NCBI GenBank assembly: GCA_963971405.1
Contig: OZ020487.1
Span: 47,713,039-47,777,038 of the forward strand
Length of the DNA stretch: 64,000 bases
Reading direction: 5' to 3'
From: Psococerastis gibbosa
Lineage: Eukaryota; Arthropoda; Insecta; Psocodea; Psocidae
Shown here: piece after piece, positions 1-11,223 of the stretch
How the letters are laid out: every line of letters starts with the position of its first letter
Position numbering within the stretch: position 1 is the stretch's first letter
Translations under genes and position numbers: made by a program
The notes under the pieces: model-generated
Told to the model about the DNA's origin: nothing
Seen by the model: the letters and a program-made list of their open reading frames with translations, nothing else
The model's database searches: none

Positions 1-104
1 GAAAGCGTACTTCCAAATGCTTCACCCACAGCTACCTTGGCATCCACAATGTCACTTAAGGAGCCGGCCGCAGCTATGGACGTAACGTTTGGAAGTACGC
101 TTTC
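1..104. repeat. Fold-back repeat fragment (FB family)
   Basis: Positions 1-19 (gaaagcgtacttccaaatg) are the near-perfect inverse of 86-104. The same arm sequence recurs at 17561-17580, about 47709-47730, and 52970-53035, where it lies inside longer palindromic elements. The left end is cut by the window edge. It lies upstream of the gustatory receptor and carries no recognisable coding sequence. The short open frame through it (37-249) looks fortuitous. Confidence 0.6.
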
Positions 105-396
105 AGATCGACCAGGGCTCATTAACCCGGATAATCCTCCTCCATCATCACATGTCAGTGACAATGACGACATTATTTCAAATAATAATCTTAAATTGAT
201 ATTGAAATGCAAACCGATCAATATCGAATTAACATTATTACCTGCATAATTCAACTTCTAAAAAGGCATCTTGTCCATTATCTTGTCAATCTTTTTGATC
301 GCAAAATAATATTAACGGCTCTATCAAGTAATATACATTACTTTTAACCAAACGATTTTACGCACTCACAAGTATAACGAAGCTTTGCGTGTGAAC

Positions 397-3300
397 ATGA
401 GAACTATTGAGTTTAGCATATTGTTCCTATCTTGGTTGGGGGTAGCTCCATACATATTCAAAAATCATATCTTACATCGCAGTAGAGTTCTCGAATATTT
501 ATCAATTTTTTTTGTAGGGTTGGACACAGTCCGTTTTTGCGACAAATTCTACAACATAGCCCGAAACTTTCACCAAATTCCATCAACGGCCGATTCGGCA
601 GTTCAGTTTGCACTGACATCATTCAACCCAATAATGACAATAGCCGGTCCAATGGGATGTCTGCTTTATTGCAATTCTGTGAGGAAGACATTCAACAAAC
701 TTTTCAACCTACTTCGAGTATTTCTCGGAAATAGTGAAATAATCTGGAAAAATACGAAAAAAATGTTGGTGTTTTTGCTATTTATGAGCGCAATAGTCAT
801 GATACAAGGCACATTAGCAATGTGCTTCAAAGGAGTTAATTTTTCCAATATCTGGAAGTTATCCTATTCACCCCTTTTTACTCTAGATATCCTCGCAATT
901 TATACGGTTATTTTATCAGAAATTTACACCAATATCAGAAAAAATATCGTGAGATTATCATTAAAAGGCCAACTGTCTGTGGTTCACTTACAAAATTTTC
1001 AACAATGCGAAGAAGCTCTGAAGGACTTTCTTGAAATTCTTAACGAAGCTCTGAGTTTATTTCACGTATTTGCATTGCTTATCGGTCTCTTGTCGCTCAT
1101 GACAGTAGAGATCACAATTATGCGCCCTGTTTCCATTTATGTAAAGGTGTATACTGTTTTGGCGAGAATATCCGGGGTTATACTACAGATCGGGTTCTAT
1201 ACCTTCACATGCGAGATACTCAAAACTGAGGTAGACTAGTAGTTACTGGCGGTACAATAGGATGGAAGCAAGTCTATTAGATTGGAATATAGTAGTTTTA
1301 CGTATTCGGACGTTATTTCAAACTATATAAAAGGCCCACGCCTATCTGCCTCCTATGAGAAACTGAGAAACACCGTTCGCTAAGCCCTTTCTAGTGGTAG
1401 AGGCCAACTTATATCGTGTCCTTTATCCTAAATCCTTTTCTCACTATGAATGCATGTAAAATATGTCTTTTTTAAACATGGACAGACATTATTCATTGTG
1501 AATTTGTACTGTATGATTGCATGATTTGTATGTCATTATTTGAAGAAGGGTCTTTCTCACACTTTACGTTAATGCTCTTTGAACTGACATAGTATACTTA
1601 CTGTAAATTCATTTTGTTTTTTAATGAAAGGTTAATCGCACGCAAACAAGTTACATATACATAATAATATATAAATAAGAACCGGTCCGAGTTTACTCGA
1701 ACATGCTTTCCAATTTATCAAAATTAGTAGATAGAGAAAATGAGTAATTTATGGTAAATAAATTTCCTATGGCTACATTTCCGATATTTGGGGGGGGGGG
1801 GGGGGTTGCCCACCTGACGTCACTAGAGGTGAGGTAAATTCACACATTACCACACAGCAATACTGGCAGGGCACGCAATGCATTTGAGCATGAATTTTCT
1901 ATCATTTTTTCAAAAAAACATCTTTTTGCACAAAACCAAATACTTTTCTGGGAAAGCAACTTGTCCGGTTTCGTTACTCAATTTAACACCTAAAACATGC
2001 CTGAAGGTAGAAATCATCGATTTTCGCAAAAATATTATTTTTTAGTCATTTTTCATTTAGTTATTTTTATTTTTTTACCCCCAGAAGCAAACTATCAAGG
2101 GGCAAGCGACCCCCGACATTTTATCAACATTAAGAACAACTACAATACATGTGAATTTAAAAGAAATCGTTGGAGCGGTTTTTGGGAAACAATTTTTTTA
2201 GACGATTTTTTGAGAATAAAACCCCCGAAATTGAGTTGGCCCCAAATAAAAAAAAAATCGTCCCGAGGTATGATTTTTGTGAACCTACATGCCGAATTTC
2301 ATCAAAATCGGCCGAGTAGTTTGCCCGGAAATCGACGCACAGACAGACATACAGACATACAGACAGACAGACAGACAGACATTTCGTAAAAACCACTTTT
2401 TTGGGTTCTTGGGACCTCAAAACGTGTAAGTCCGTTGAAATCTCGGAATCGAAAATTTCGACCATCACAAAGCTTTCCTTATACTACGTATAAATTGGAA
2501 AGCAATAATAATAATAATAATAATGGATGCATCCGATTAACCTCTCCAGTTGCCTCTGTAGGATAGTAGAATTTTTGAAGGACTTTTTATGAACCCAGTC
2601 CCTTGGCCAATGCCAACGACCCCATGGATTTCGGACATTATTTGTATTGCTTCCTTTTGAATTTTGGCCATTGGCAAACTGGTATACGTTCTCGATGTCA
2701 ACCTACACCGGGTACAAGCGATAATCGACAAGCTGAGACAAGCTTACCATTGACGCAATGAAACAGGCGAAAGCATGACTTAACCAATTACAGATACGAG
2801 TTCCTCTGTAGGTTAGTACCCGTGTTGCCTCCAATAGCATGGCGTGTAGAGACTCGCACAAGCACATGTACGCTGCCACCTTGCCATCGAAGCCGATTAT
2901 CAATTATCATTCCACTTTCAGGCTAAAATGATGCACCTAACTTTACAGAAGATACACATGGATATGGAAAATTCAAGTATACGCGAACAGGTTCGTAGCT
3001 AGAGGCACAGATGTTAATAATCGAAATTATTCGTCTGTCCGTTATCGGGAACCAAGCTTTGGGTAAAACAACAGTAGGCTCGATTTTCCAATTACTGGCG
3101 GTTGCATGGGAGGCCCCGCATAGGTCATCCTTGTATTTCAATATATATTGTGAATACAACAAAGTCGGGTTAGTGACAGCCTTAGGTATATAAATGCTAA
3201 GTAAGTCAATATAGCAGTGAAATGTAAGGGGAAATTCAATCATTTAAAGGAAGCGTTTCCACGTTGCAGGGTTCCAACATAAAAAAAAAAAAAAATATCG

Positions 3301-4758
3301 GCAAGGGATAAACAAATGGACAATTCAACAGGCGCAGTATGTTTCTAAGCATTTGACTCACAAGTCAAACACCTTTCTTTTCACCATATTAGGCTAATAG
3401 AGAGTACCACCCGCTTACACAAGGAAACTACCGCCGAATCGTTGAGTGACTGGGCTCCAGCAGGTGCATATCCAGTCCGCTTAGTTTCAACATTAGATTT
3501 GCCTCAGTAATGGTAGCAGTATTAGTTAAAAAAACTAATGAACCACCAAAATTTCCTTTCAGATTGAAATATTCTCGTTGCAACTACTACACCGGAAAGC
3601 GGAAGTTAGCCCGTTTGGATTGTTTACAATAAATTTCAAACTGCTCAAAACGGTAAGACGATGGTTTTGGGGGTTTCAGGTTTTTACCATTAGGGACGGG
3701 AGTCCATAAAAAAAAACATGAACGTCACATAAGAGGTGCTTTGATATGAGTGAAAAATAATTTGGCTTGGCAGTAAGGTTTTGAGGAAAAATCGATTAAT
3801 TATTATTTATGATTGATTACATTAGGCGGTGATGCGACGTTCTACGAAGAATTTTCTTAAAGAATAATCCAACATGGCGGACCTATGCCTCGCTGTGATT
3901 GACCCCATGCTTAAGATTATCTTATAAAACGAAGGCATTGCATAACTTTCGTGTACGACCCTACTCCGAATGACGGGGTGGGAATTCGGAAGTAAATACT
4001 GTTATCGCGTATGCAGAGCGTCCCACTGATGGTGGCGCATTTCCTGCTGACCTGTCCGGTCTACGGTAGCCCCAGAACCCGTCTGCCGCTACTGTGCACA
4101 CTCCAACCCTTGTTCAGCAATGACGAAAGGTTATTGTGTACTATGAGTCAATCCCCCCCCCCCTTCTTCGGAGCAGTCTGAGGCTGACAACAACATGACA
4201 TAAGAAGACATACATAACTGATTCAACGATATGTTACAATTGTACAAATGTACAATTGACATTAGTAGATTTATTTTAACCCCATAAAATTTTCGTTTTT
4301 TTTTCTTAAAAAACAAAACGTTCTTAAAAAGGGGAAAAATATACTTTTCCCATAAATTTAAGTTTGATGGTTAAAAATGTGACCCCATGGGTCATTTTTA
4401 TGCCGCAGGGGCTATAGGTGGTCACCCACCACATGACGATGACTGGACTGTGACGTCACATTTATGTTATCCATGTCTGTTAGCGTTTTGACTCTTGTAA
4501 TCCCCAACTAAAAACAGTCACATTCATACACAAGTCATAATATTTTATATTTTATTGTTACAACTACTAGTAAGTAGCCTATTGGTTACGTTGGTAACCT
4601 TGTTGCAGATGGTGGGGGTGGTAACTATGTTGATAGTGACACTGATGCAATTTCAAAACGTCCAGAATGCAAGCTGCAACTGCACAACACAAGCCCCAGC
4701 CACTGTAATGCCCCTGCTGCATGACACTCCAACTTTTACAACACCATACTATCTTTGA
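397..4758 (+). CDS. Gustatory receptor (7tm_7 family), 4 exons, 380 aa
   Basis: Exons: 397-1230, 2922-2990, 3563-3652 and 4609-4758. All introns are phase 0, with donors GTAGAC, GTTCGT and GTAAGA and acceptors TTTCAG, TTTCAG and TTGCAG. Exon 1 (aa 1-278) opens with an N-terminus typical of insect gustatory receptors (FLSWLGVAPY) and has several hydrophobic helices. Exon 2 (aa 279-301) is the intracellular loop. Exon 3 (aa 302-331) carries the loop motif IEIFSLQLLHRKAE followed by FGLFTINFKLLKT. Exon 4 (aa 332-380) is the last membrane helix with MLIVTLMQFQ, in place of the usual TYhhhhLQF. The phase-0 introns near the C-terminus fit the family. These receptors are ligand-gated cation channels of chemosensory neurons; the ligand is unknown. 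I took the ATG at 397 because an upstream in-frame TTG is not a start. Odd points: the TY of the last motif is replaced by ML, the first donor is weak, and introns hold a TIR element and SINE material. Confidence 0.85.
1231..1703. other. GR intron 1, AT-rich, no feature seen
   Basis: First part of GR intron 1. It is AT-rich, and I see no open frame or repeat beyond the short stretch agaaccgg...gagtttactc at 1678-1700. That stretch recurs at 16045-16067 just ahead of the same TIR sequence, so the neighbouring transposon-like repeat may extend a little to the left. Confidence 0.4.
1704..2504 (+). mobile_element. TIR-bounded non-coding repeat (R2 family), near full length
   Basis: A perfect 15-bp inverted repeat, tgctttccaatttat at 1704-1718 and its reverse complement at 2490-2504, bounds about 800 bp. 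Inside are a poly-G tract (about 1791-1806) and an (ACAGACAG)n tract near 2340-2380, followed by a conserved stretch ending aaaacgtgtaag...atctcggaatcg. Pieces of this body recur at 5930-6205, 16225-16290, 25135-25440 (inverted), 33500-33860, 36780-37280 and 61670-61720. No transposase is visible, so it looks like a non-autonomous DNA element. The target duplication is unclear. It sits in GR intron 1. Confidence 0.6.
2527..2905 (-). repeat. tRNA-related SINE (family S3), composite, inverted
   Basis: On the minus strand, 2900 to 2800 reads cgatggcaaggtggcagcgt...gtgcgagtct, like a tRNA-type A box (consensus TRGYNNARNGG) and the head of the same family at 37680, 49640 and 63495. The downstream part (about 2570-2800), with gaccccatggatttcggac, recurs at 50735-50945 and inverted at 57000-57235. 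The SINE head ends only about 17 bp before GR exon 2, so the acceptor polypyrimidine tract lies right beside it. Confidence 0.55.
2991..3562. other. GR intron 2
   Basis: Intron between GR exons 2 and 3. It contains a poly-A run near 3281-3295 and no other feature I can support. Confidence 0.5.
3653..4608. other. GR intron 3
   Basis: Intron between GR exons 3 and 4. It includes a short C-run at about 4148-4158. I see no gene or clear repeat. Confidence 0.5.
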
Positions 4759-4769
4759 GAGGATAGCGA

Positions 4770-5035
4770 GAAGGTAAAGGCAATGGCTCGGTTATGTAAA
4801 GCAAAATGATAGCAGCAGGTACGCGAGGAAATGGCTGGAGGAAAAAGTGGATGGAAGACTAAGAACAGAAAGACAAGGAAGAGGTGCTGAAACCAGATCG
4901 AGGACCATCTCAGAAGAGTGGGGATGGTAGAAGAGGAAGCGTTGAATAATGAGAAGTGGAGGGACACGAGGGAGTGGAGGAGGCTCGCGTAACACACTCG
5001 GACAGCTGCAGCGGGTTATTTATGACGATTGAAAG
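4770..5035 (+). pseudogene. LINE reverse transcriptase C-terminal tail, decayed
   Basis: Plus-strand translation of about 4780-4990 gives WLGYVKQN...RYARKWLEEK...GRLRTERQGRG and then a broken tail. This is the usual end of arthropod non-LTR reverse transcriptases (W-GHV, R--RGRP-RW---). Stops and frame changes show it is dead. It lies between the stop codons of the converging GR and SLC35B3 genes. Confidence 0.45.
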
Positions 5036-5054
5036 TTAAGTAGATATTGTAGAT

Positions 5055-5060
5055 AATAAA
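5055..5060 (+). promoter_or_regulatory. Candidate poly(A) signal for the GR gene
   Basis: AATAAA lies about 300 bp after the GR stop codon and before the convergent transporter gene. It was identified by sequence only. Confidence 0.35.
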
Positions 5061-5129
5061 AAAATGAACTTACCTTATCATATGAAGTGTTCTTTGCAGA
5101 CGCCTCGCACGCTATCTGAGTGTTTTCAT

Positions 5130-5135
5130 TTTATT
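5130..5135 (-). promoter_or_regulatory. Candidate poly(A) signal for SLC35B3
   Basis: AATAAA on the minus strand lies about 150 bp beyond the SLC35B3 stop codon (5288-5290), within an AT-rich tail. If both signals are used, the two converging transcripts would end within 100 bp of each other. Confidence 0.4.
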
Positions 5136-5287
5136 TTTATTAATATATTATATATAGTAGATATAATGAATATAATTTTAATGGCAGGGTTACTTATTAC
5201 TAATTATTAACAAAAACGGTGAGGGATATTTTAGAAAACTGAAGAATATAATAACAAGTAAATATCGTAATCTAAACGGCAAAAAAA

Positions 5288-7902
5288 TTACACATTAGTG
5301 TAAACTCCCCCCACCCTTTGCGGTACTTTCCCCATCCAGTTGCTCCGTCGGCCCTTACAAAGCGCAAGAAAGCCGGCCACTAGCTGTGCGAGAGTTACAT
5401 CTTTCTTATTCTTACTGTAAATGCTTAGATAAATGCCCAGCAGGACCAACATTCCCGACCAGAAATATTGCATTGCGAAAGATTTATTGAAGAAGAGAAA
5501 AGATAGAATTATACTGAAGGCTTTTCTGCAGGTTGTGACGGTTGCAGCTGCCAACGCGCCACAGGTTTTGACGAGAGTCAGCACTATTTGAATGCCAAGG
5601 TACCCTGTTGCCGAAAAGACTAGCCCGTAGCCGTACGTTGGGTACGGGTGCTGAAATAAAAGATATTATTACCAAATAAGTGTTGTTTCCAACGGCCTTA
5701 TATACCAAATAAGTAAGTTTTGTAATTTAAACTTGCAATATACGTTTCAAAAACGTGTTGGCACAACAATAAATACGGGTCCAGCTCTACGGCCAGGCCT
5801 TTCGTGACCACTGCAGTAATTGGGACGTTGTTGCCAGCAAAATTCCCGGCAGTAGCATTTTTCCCTACAGATGAAGTTAAGTTACCCATTAGGGCCTACG
5901 TCACAAATCCCGAGTTTCCAACCAAAACTATCACTATTTTTTGCTTTTTTTAGGTTAAAGCCCATCCCAAAATATTTTTTTCTCCCGAGATATGAGTTTT
6001 GTGAACTTATATGCCGAATTCAATTAACATAGTTTGCCCACAAACCTATGAATATACAGACAGACAGGCATTTGTAAAAAAAAACTTCTTTTTTTTTCCT
6101 GGTACCCCAAAACGTGTAAATTCATTGAAATATCGGAATCGAAAATTTTGATCATCACAAAGCTTTCCTTACAGCCTACTACGTATAAATAGGAAAGCAA
6201 CAATTTCGTTCTTTGGAGCTTCTATTCTAGCCCGTCAGAGTGGAATTTTCTATGCTTAATTCTCACCTTTAAACAAAACGTGAATCCACTAAAAAACTTG
6301 CCAGTCACGACCATGATGACGAGTAGGTAGCAGAACCCAATGGAGTACGAGTAGAAGACGACCTCCGTGTTGGACGCATTGTGGTTCTTCATCGCTTTCT
6401 CCTGTACATTGCCGATGGCGGCATCGCAGACTAAAGCGAGGGAAATGACGAGGACGCCAAGCATGTCGAAGTTGGGCGAGATGTAGCTGTCAGCGAGCGT
6501 GAACAGGGCCAGACCCAGGCACATCAGCACAGCTGCGAGGAAGTCCAATATACCGTACTGCAATACAATTAAGGCTATATATCATCACGAGAGCATCAGA
6601 CGGTAAAGCAAGGAACAAGCTTATCAGGACAGCTCGCCGGAGGAAAATAAAGGTGTATTAGTAGTATTGGCGTGTCTTAGGCCGCCTCAAGGGCGTATAG
6701 AACAGCCAATGGCAACGCACTTCACAGCCAGTTGTAGCCAAGTTTACTATTGCTATGGGACTAATGTTCTCCGTGGGGTTCTCCTGTACACCAATTATTC
6801 CAAGATGAAGATAACAACTACACCTGTAATATCTGAAAGGGCTTACCTTTTTTCTTTGAATAACAATCCCACCGATCAAGACTGGAATCAATTTACAGCA
6901 TTTAAATATCACTTGTGTTGGGTAGTTGAGGTACTCCAGCGATGTGTTAGAAAACCCCATAGTGCCCAAAGTAAGAAGCGCAAGAATTAGATACGTTTTA
7001 ATGGGAATTCTGCAACAAAAACAACAATTTTATTAGTTTACAATATATTTCATATTTTGATTTGGCTATTTCTCGTGTAAAGTAAAATCAAATCAATAAT
7101 ATTTGCCCTTGACCCACCGGAGTGGCCAAAGCCAGAAGCAAACCTTGCATCATACGAAACAGAGGAATCGTACAGATACAGAATGCTTCACTTAGCGACA
7201 TTATCCTGCCCTTTGCAGACAGATTTAAGGACGTTGGAGTCAATTTTGTGTATGGGCAGAACATCTACAATAGCTCCATTTTAATAATAGAACATAATTA
7301 AACAGAGTATGAAAAATTGCGTTATGACATAATGACAATAAAAGGACTGCGTCTTGTCCATGCTCAAATAGACAATTTGAATTTGAAGGTGTACAGACTA
7401 TCTCAGACTTGACTAACACTGCAATATTGGAGCAAGTGAAATTTACGCTAAGTTGTCATTATTGAAACATCAGTTTGATCTCAGGATTAAGCAGAGATTA
7501 GCAAAGTTATAAACCTCTAGACCTATTGGCCAAGAGTGTACTTGAAGCGAATAGCAATTTTCACTTGTTTAAAATGAAACACTAAGTAAGAAAATTGCCT
7601 ACACTCAATCATACTTACTTCCGTCGGTCAATGCCGCAAAACGTCTTTTCAATCCAGCCAAAGATCACATAGTAACCAAATTGGATAAGTGTAAGGTACC
7701 AACCATAAGGCTTAAGCCCGTCCAATGTAAAAATAAGCTCTAACATGTATCCATACATTAAATAAAAGACAAATACACCAATACAACAAAGTATAAACTG
7801 TGTGGTTACTGTAAGATGGCTTATGTCACACCACAGCAACGTTAATTTCGGTGGGTCGGCTGTCTTGTCGGCAACAGGGCCGAGTTGAAGCCTCGTTTCC
7901 AT
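5288..7902 (-). CDS. SLC35B3: SLC35B3/PAPST2-like PAPS transporter, 4 exons, 366 aa
   Basis: Exons in order: 7619-7902, 6847-7009, 6267-6557 and 5288-5650. All sites are GT-AG (donors GTAAGT, GTAAGC, GTGAGA) and the frame is continuous across all three joins. The family is the Golgi nucleotide-sugar antiporters that import 3'-phosphoadenosine 5'-phosphosulfate for sulfation. Recognisable stretches are SNTSLEYLNYPTQVIFKCCK (exon 2), FTLADSYISPNF with GNVQEKAMKNHNASN (exon 3), and TVTTCRKAFSIILSF with FWSGMLVLLGIYLSIYSKN (exon 4). Multiple hydrophobic helices fit the family's ten-span fold, and the length fits complete family members (about 370-400 aa). The first ATG is at 7902-7900. Intron 3 carries an R2 repeat copy. 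Confidence 0.95.
5930..6205 (+). repeat. R2-family copy, 5'-truncated, in SLC35B3 intron 3
   Basis: It matches the right-hand part of the 1704-2504 element (atgagttttgtgaac, ccaaaacgtgtaaat, gaatcgaaaatttt) and ends in the same terminus, aggaaagcaa. It is diverged, with poly-T expansions. Confidence 0.55.
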
Positions 7903-9050
7903 TATATCTACGGAGTATTCTTCAATTTAACGTGAATTTAATGATAATTTGGCCAAATATTTCAGACATTTTCCGCGTCAACACTCAAAAACAGCATTGC
8001 CTTGCCAGGTGCCAGCCATAGAGGTGTCAGGAAGCAGACGACGAATGACGATCATCAACAACAACACTCAACACTGAACTCTACTTCCACCAACTTTGGA
8101 CTAATATGCAAATAATAATATAGGAAGTAAATAATAATAATAAATATTTAAGATACATATTTATTTATACATTTTAATTCAGTAAAATTTAAATAAGATC
8201 AAAAAATCTAATATTTTTCTTCTACACCTCCTGACCTCCGTGCTTCCCCGCTGCGTTAGGCGCTCGCGCTCCGCGCAGGGCTACCACATTCCGTGGTTTA
8301 CCTCGGAATTCCGTGGGAAATAATTTTATTCCGAAAAATTTCCGGGGTCAACAATGGAGTACTTGCGTAGTGACGTCACATGATCACCAATGATTTTTTT
8401 GTCCGAAAGTTTCATAAGCAAAACATAAGCAGCAACCAATAGTTGTCCGATGACGTCTACATTGACTCCATGTATAGCATCCCTGTTGGATTTACCTACG
8501 CAAGAACTCCATTTTTGAGGGTTTTCTGTGTGATTTTAGGGAAAATTGTTTTTTATTTTATTTTTTAAGATTTTTTTCGAATGCCCATTGATTCTCTCGT
8601 CTCGCGGTTTCATAAAATTGTCGCAAAAATTCAAAAAATATAACCACCATTTCCACCCCGAGCCCCTACACCTCCATATGATTTGCTTGCTGAAGCAGGG
8701 GGCCAATAGTAAGTCCACCATATTTTGGCCTCAAATTTTTGCGCCAAATTAAACTCAATAGTTATCTTATGGCAGTTATGACAGTTAATTGTCAGCTATT
8801 TAATACTACTTAGCTGTCGTTTATTTCCCAATGCTAGCGCACAAAAAATTATTCTAGATTTCTGCATGTTTTTAAAAAGTTACTAGCTTGAGTAGCTTCA
8901 GCATTGTATAATGAATAAAAGTAAGATGAACCTGAAATAAGATGCCGAGAATTTCATATAAACCTATAAAAGTGTGAAGTTGAGAAAAAAGTCAAATCAA
9001 ATGATTAAATTATGGGAGCCTATTGTATTATTTCCATCACATAAACCTAA
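7903..9050. other. Upstream region of SLC35B3, no gene seen
   Basis: It contains the SLC35B3 promoter region (just above 7902) and a CpG-richer patch at about 8230-8350. The patch's ttccggggt and ttccgaggaat-like segments have a weak counterpart at 15470-15520. No coding exon could be supported. Confidence 0.4.
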
Positions 9051-9054
9051 GGCT

Positions 9055-9610
9055 AAGCCGCAGCCCCCCCCCCCCCGGACTTCTAGTGACAAAGATGTTA
9101 TGGAGGCGAAAGGCATAGTATATCCACAATAACGAAAGGGAAATTAATTCTTGGTACCGGTATGCTTATTTTACATGAAAGACATCATGAAAAAATGAAT
9201 ACATTGACTTATTTTAACAAAAATATATTACTCAAAATGCTTAAAACCCCAATAGGCCTATTTCAGACCTATTTTTTTCAAACTTTTTCTTCGGGGGAGA
9301 CCCCGGGCCCCCCCTCAGTGGTCGATTTATTTGTCGGTACAATCTCAACTGTACTTCTTGCAAAATTCGCAAAACCTCACTAATTTGGACCTATTCATCT
9401 ATTTTCCATCTCCGGTGGAGACCCCCGGCCCCCCATTCTCCAGGGTTTAATATGCGAAAAACCTCATTAATTTGGGGCCATTTATCATTGTTTTTCTCCA
9501 GGGGATAAAATGCGTAAAACCTCACTAATTCAGGTTTACCATAACATTAATGGCTTGGATTCACGGAGAACAGCTTAGATCTGATAATGACAACCCAAAC
9601 AACCTAGCTC
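9055..9610. repeat. GC-tract low-copy repeat block
   Basis: Homopolymer C tracts (9065-9077, 9610 area) and three spaced copies of a unit resembling tgcgaaaaacctcattaattt at about 9365, 9453 and 9511 alternate with agacccccggccccc. Related material occurs at 51230-51660 and 55650. No coding sense is apparent. Confidence 0.45.
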
Positions 9611-9732
9611 CCCCCCCTCTCCAGAAGGTTACGCAGCCCCCTATAATGCTTTCCTCAGCGCTCCTTTAAGTATTTTTCATTGTCAACTGCCAATTTTGAA
9701 TTTGCCACAATTAAAGGTACTTACTTATGGTA

Positions 9733-10119
9733 TGTGGGGACCACTTAGTCCCACATGTGTAATAACCAGTCTGCTTCCAGCTTTACCTTTTTCCCGGTAG
9801 ATGGCGCTGTTCACATTCAGATAATTCAATATTCCTCAATCTTCCTTTTACGTATTTATTTCTCTTATTGAATAATATCTTTAATCTACCCTCTGTGTCT
9901 TATCAGCTCCTTTAGCTGTGGACACAGAGTTGGTTTTTCTATATGGAAGCAGGCTGGATCAAATTCAATATTAATTGTAAGCGTGTATCGTTCTCGTCTC
10001 ACAGCTCATATTGTAACCACTGTGTGTTAAACTACTCTAACTTGAGTCGAAGCACTGCAATACAAACAAATTCAAGTCTACACTGCCTATTCAATCGCAT
10101 CGTCCTTCGACCAGCCACA
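9733..10119 (+). repeat. 5' LTR
   Basis: It begins tgtggggacc and ends ccagccaca (387 bp). It matches the 3' LTR except for two insertions in the latter and scattered substitutions. A start codon inside it (9943) opens a frame into gag, but the conserved gag begins much later. Confidence 0.9.
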
Positions 10120-10139
10120 TTGGTGACCCTCGACAACGG

Positions 10140-10440
10140 AACAAGCAGCCTTCCAGATTCCAGCTCCAGTTCCAGTTCCAGCCAGTTCCAGTTCCAGCTT
10201 CTAGCCAGTTCCAGTTCCAGTTCCAGCTTCCAGCTTCCAGCCAGTTCCAGTTCCGGCCTCCAGCACGTCTCATCCGGCCATAGGCGGTGGAAACCACCCC
10301 GGAGCAGCTACATTCACCGCAGCAGCACAGCCACAACCTGCAAGATGCCGCAGACCACAGCCACAACCATTGCAGCTACAACCGCTACAGCTACAACTGC
10401 TACAGCCACAACACCGACACCCACGGCTACAACCAAGATG
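10140..10440 (+). repeat. Simple-sequence leader of the retrotransposon
   Basis: Between the primer site and gag, (CCAGTT)n-like repeats (about 10155-10260) are followed by (CTACAA/CAGC)n repeats (about 10320-10435). These give Ser/Gln- and Thr/Ala-rich translations. They are probably leader or a low-complexity gag N-terminus. Confidence 0.6.
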
Positions 10441-11223
10441 ACAGGCCCTGCTAGTACGATGGCAGTCTCGGTCAAGCTTCCACCCTTCTGGACACAGTCG
10501 GCCAACCTGTCACCGGCACTGTGGTTCACTCAAGCGGAGGCTCAGTTCGCACTTGCTGGGGTCACAATGGAAACGACGAAATATTACCACGTTCTTTCAG
10601 CGCTCGACCAAAGTACCCTCAGCGAGATCTCAGATTTGTTAGCTGCCCCAGTACCAGTAAACCCATACACTGAGCTAAAAACGCAATTAATCCAACGAAT
10701 GAGTCTTCCAGCAAGCAGTCGCATTCAGCTACTAATGTCGGAAGACTTAGGGGACAAAACACCCAGCTCTTTTCTCCGGAGACTGCGGGCCCTCGCAGAG
10801 AAAGACATATCATACTCGGTTTTACGCACCATTTGGACGTCTCGCCTCCCGCACGCTATACAATTGGCAATCATCGGTCATGATCACCTGTCACTAGATG
10901 ACGTCGCGAACCTCGCCGACAAGATGGCCACCATCAATTCAGCAACACGTGACCGGATTCTTGAGTGCACAATGGCCCCTGTGGACCTATTGAAGACGTT
11001 AACAGAGAACGTCGCGGCTCTACAGGCACAGTTCGCCGACAGATACGGACAACGTGCCACACAGCCACGGTTCCAGCGCCTAAACAAGACCCAACTTGGT
11101 GTTTTTACCACCAAACCTATGGGTGGAAGGCCAGAAAGTGCCAGCAGCCATGCAGATTTCCGAAAAACGACGATCGCAGCCAGTAAAGGCAGGGCCTGCC
11201 TGCGCCACTACACACCTGCTTAA
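10438..11223 (+). pseudogene. Ty3-type gag, frameshifted
   Basis: From the ATG at 10438 the frame encodes the capsid-like region common to arthropod Ty3 elements (motifs KLPPFWTQ, ALWFTQAEAQF, TKYYHVLSALD, SFLRRLRALA). The zinc-knuckle piece (CFYHQTYG, then KCQQPC) lies in another frame at about 11080-11186, so the frame changes between about 11040 and 11090 and the listed frame runs out of sense before its stop. The frame stays open back to 9943 inside the LTR. Confidence 0.8.

Noticed and set aside
37-249. 70-codon frame at the window start
   Set aside because: Its first half lies in a fold-back repeat and the rest has no recognisable domain.
1789-1806. Poly-G tracts throughout as possible sequencing gaps
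   Set aside because: Several occur at fixed positions inside repeat families (49735, 56784, 59260), so at least those are biological. Exact lengths should not be trusted.
9365-9530. Spaced repeats that could suggest a CRISPR array
   Set aside because: There are only three diverged units with unequal spacing, in an animal genome, with low-complexity sequence between.
10091-10529. Minus-strand frames opposite the retrotransposon leader
   Set aside because: They are reverse reads of simple repeats (Trp/Asn and Val/Ala runs).
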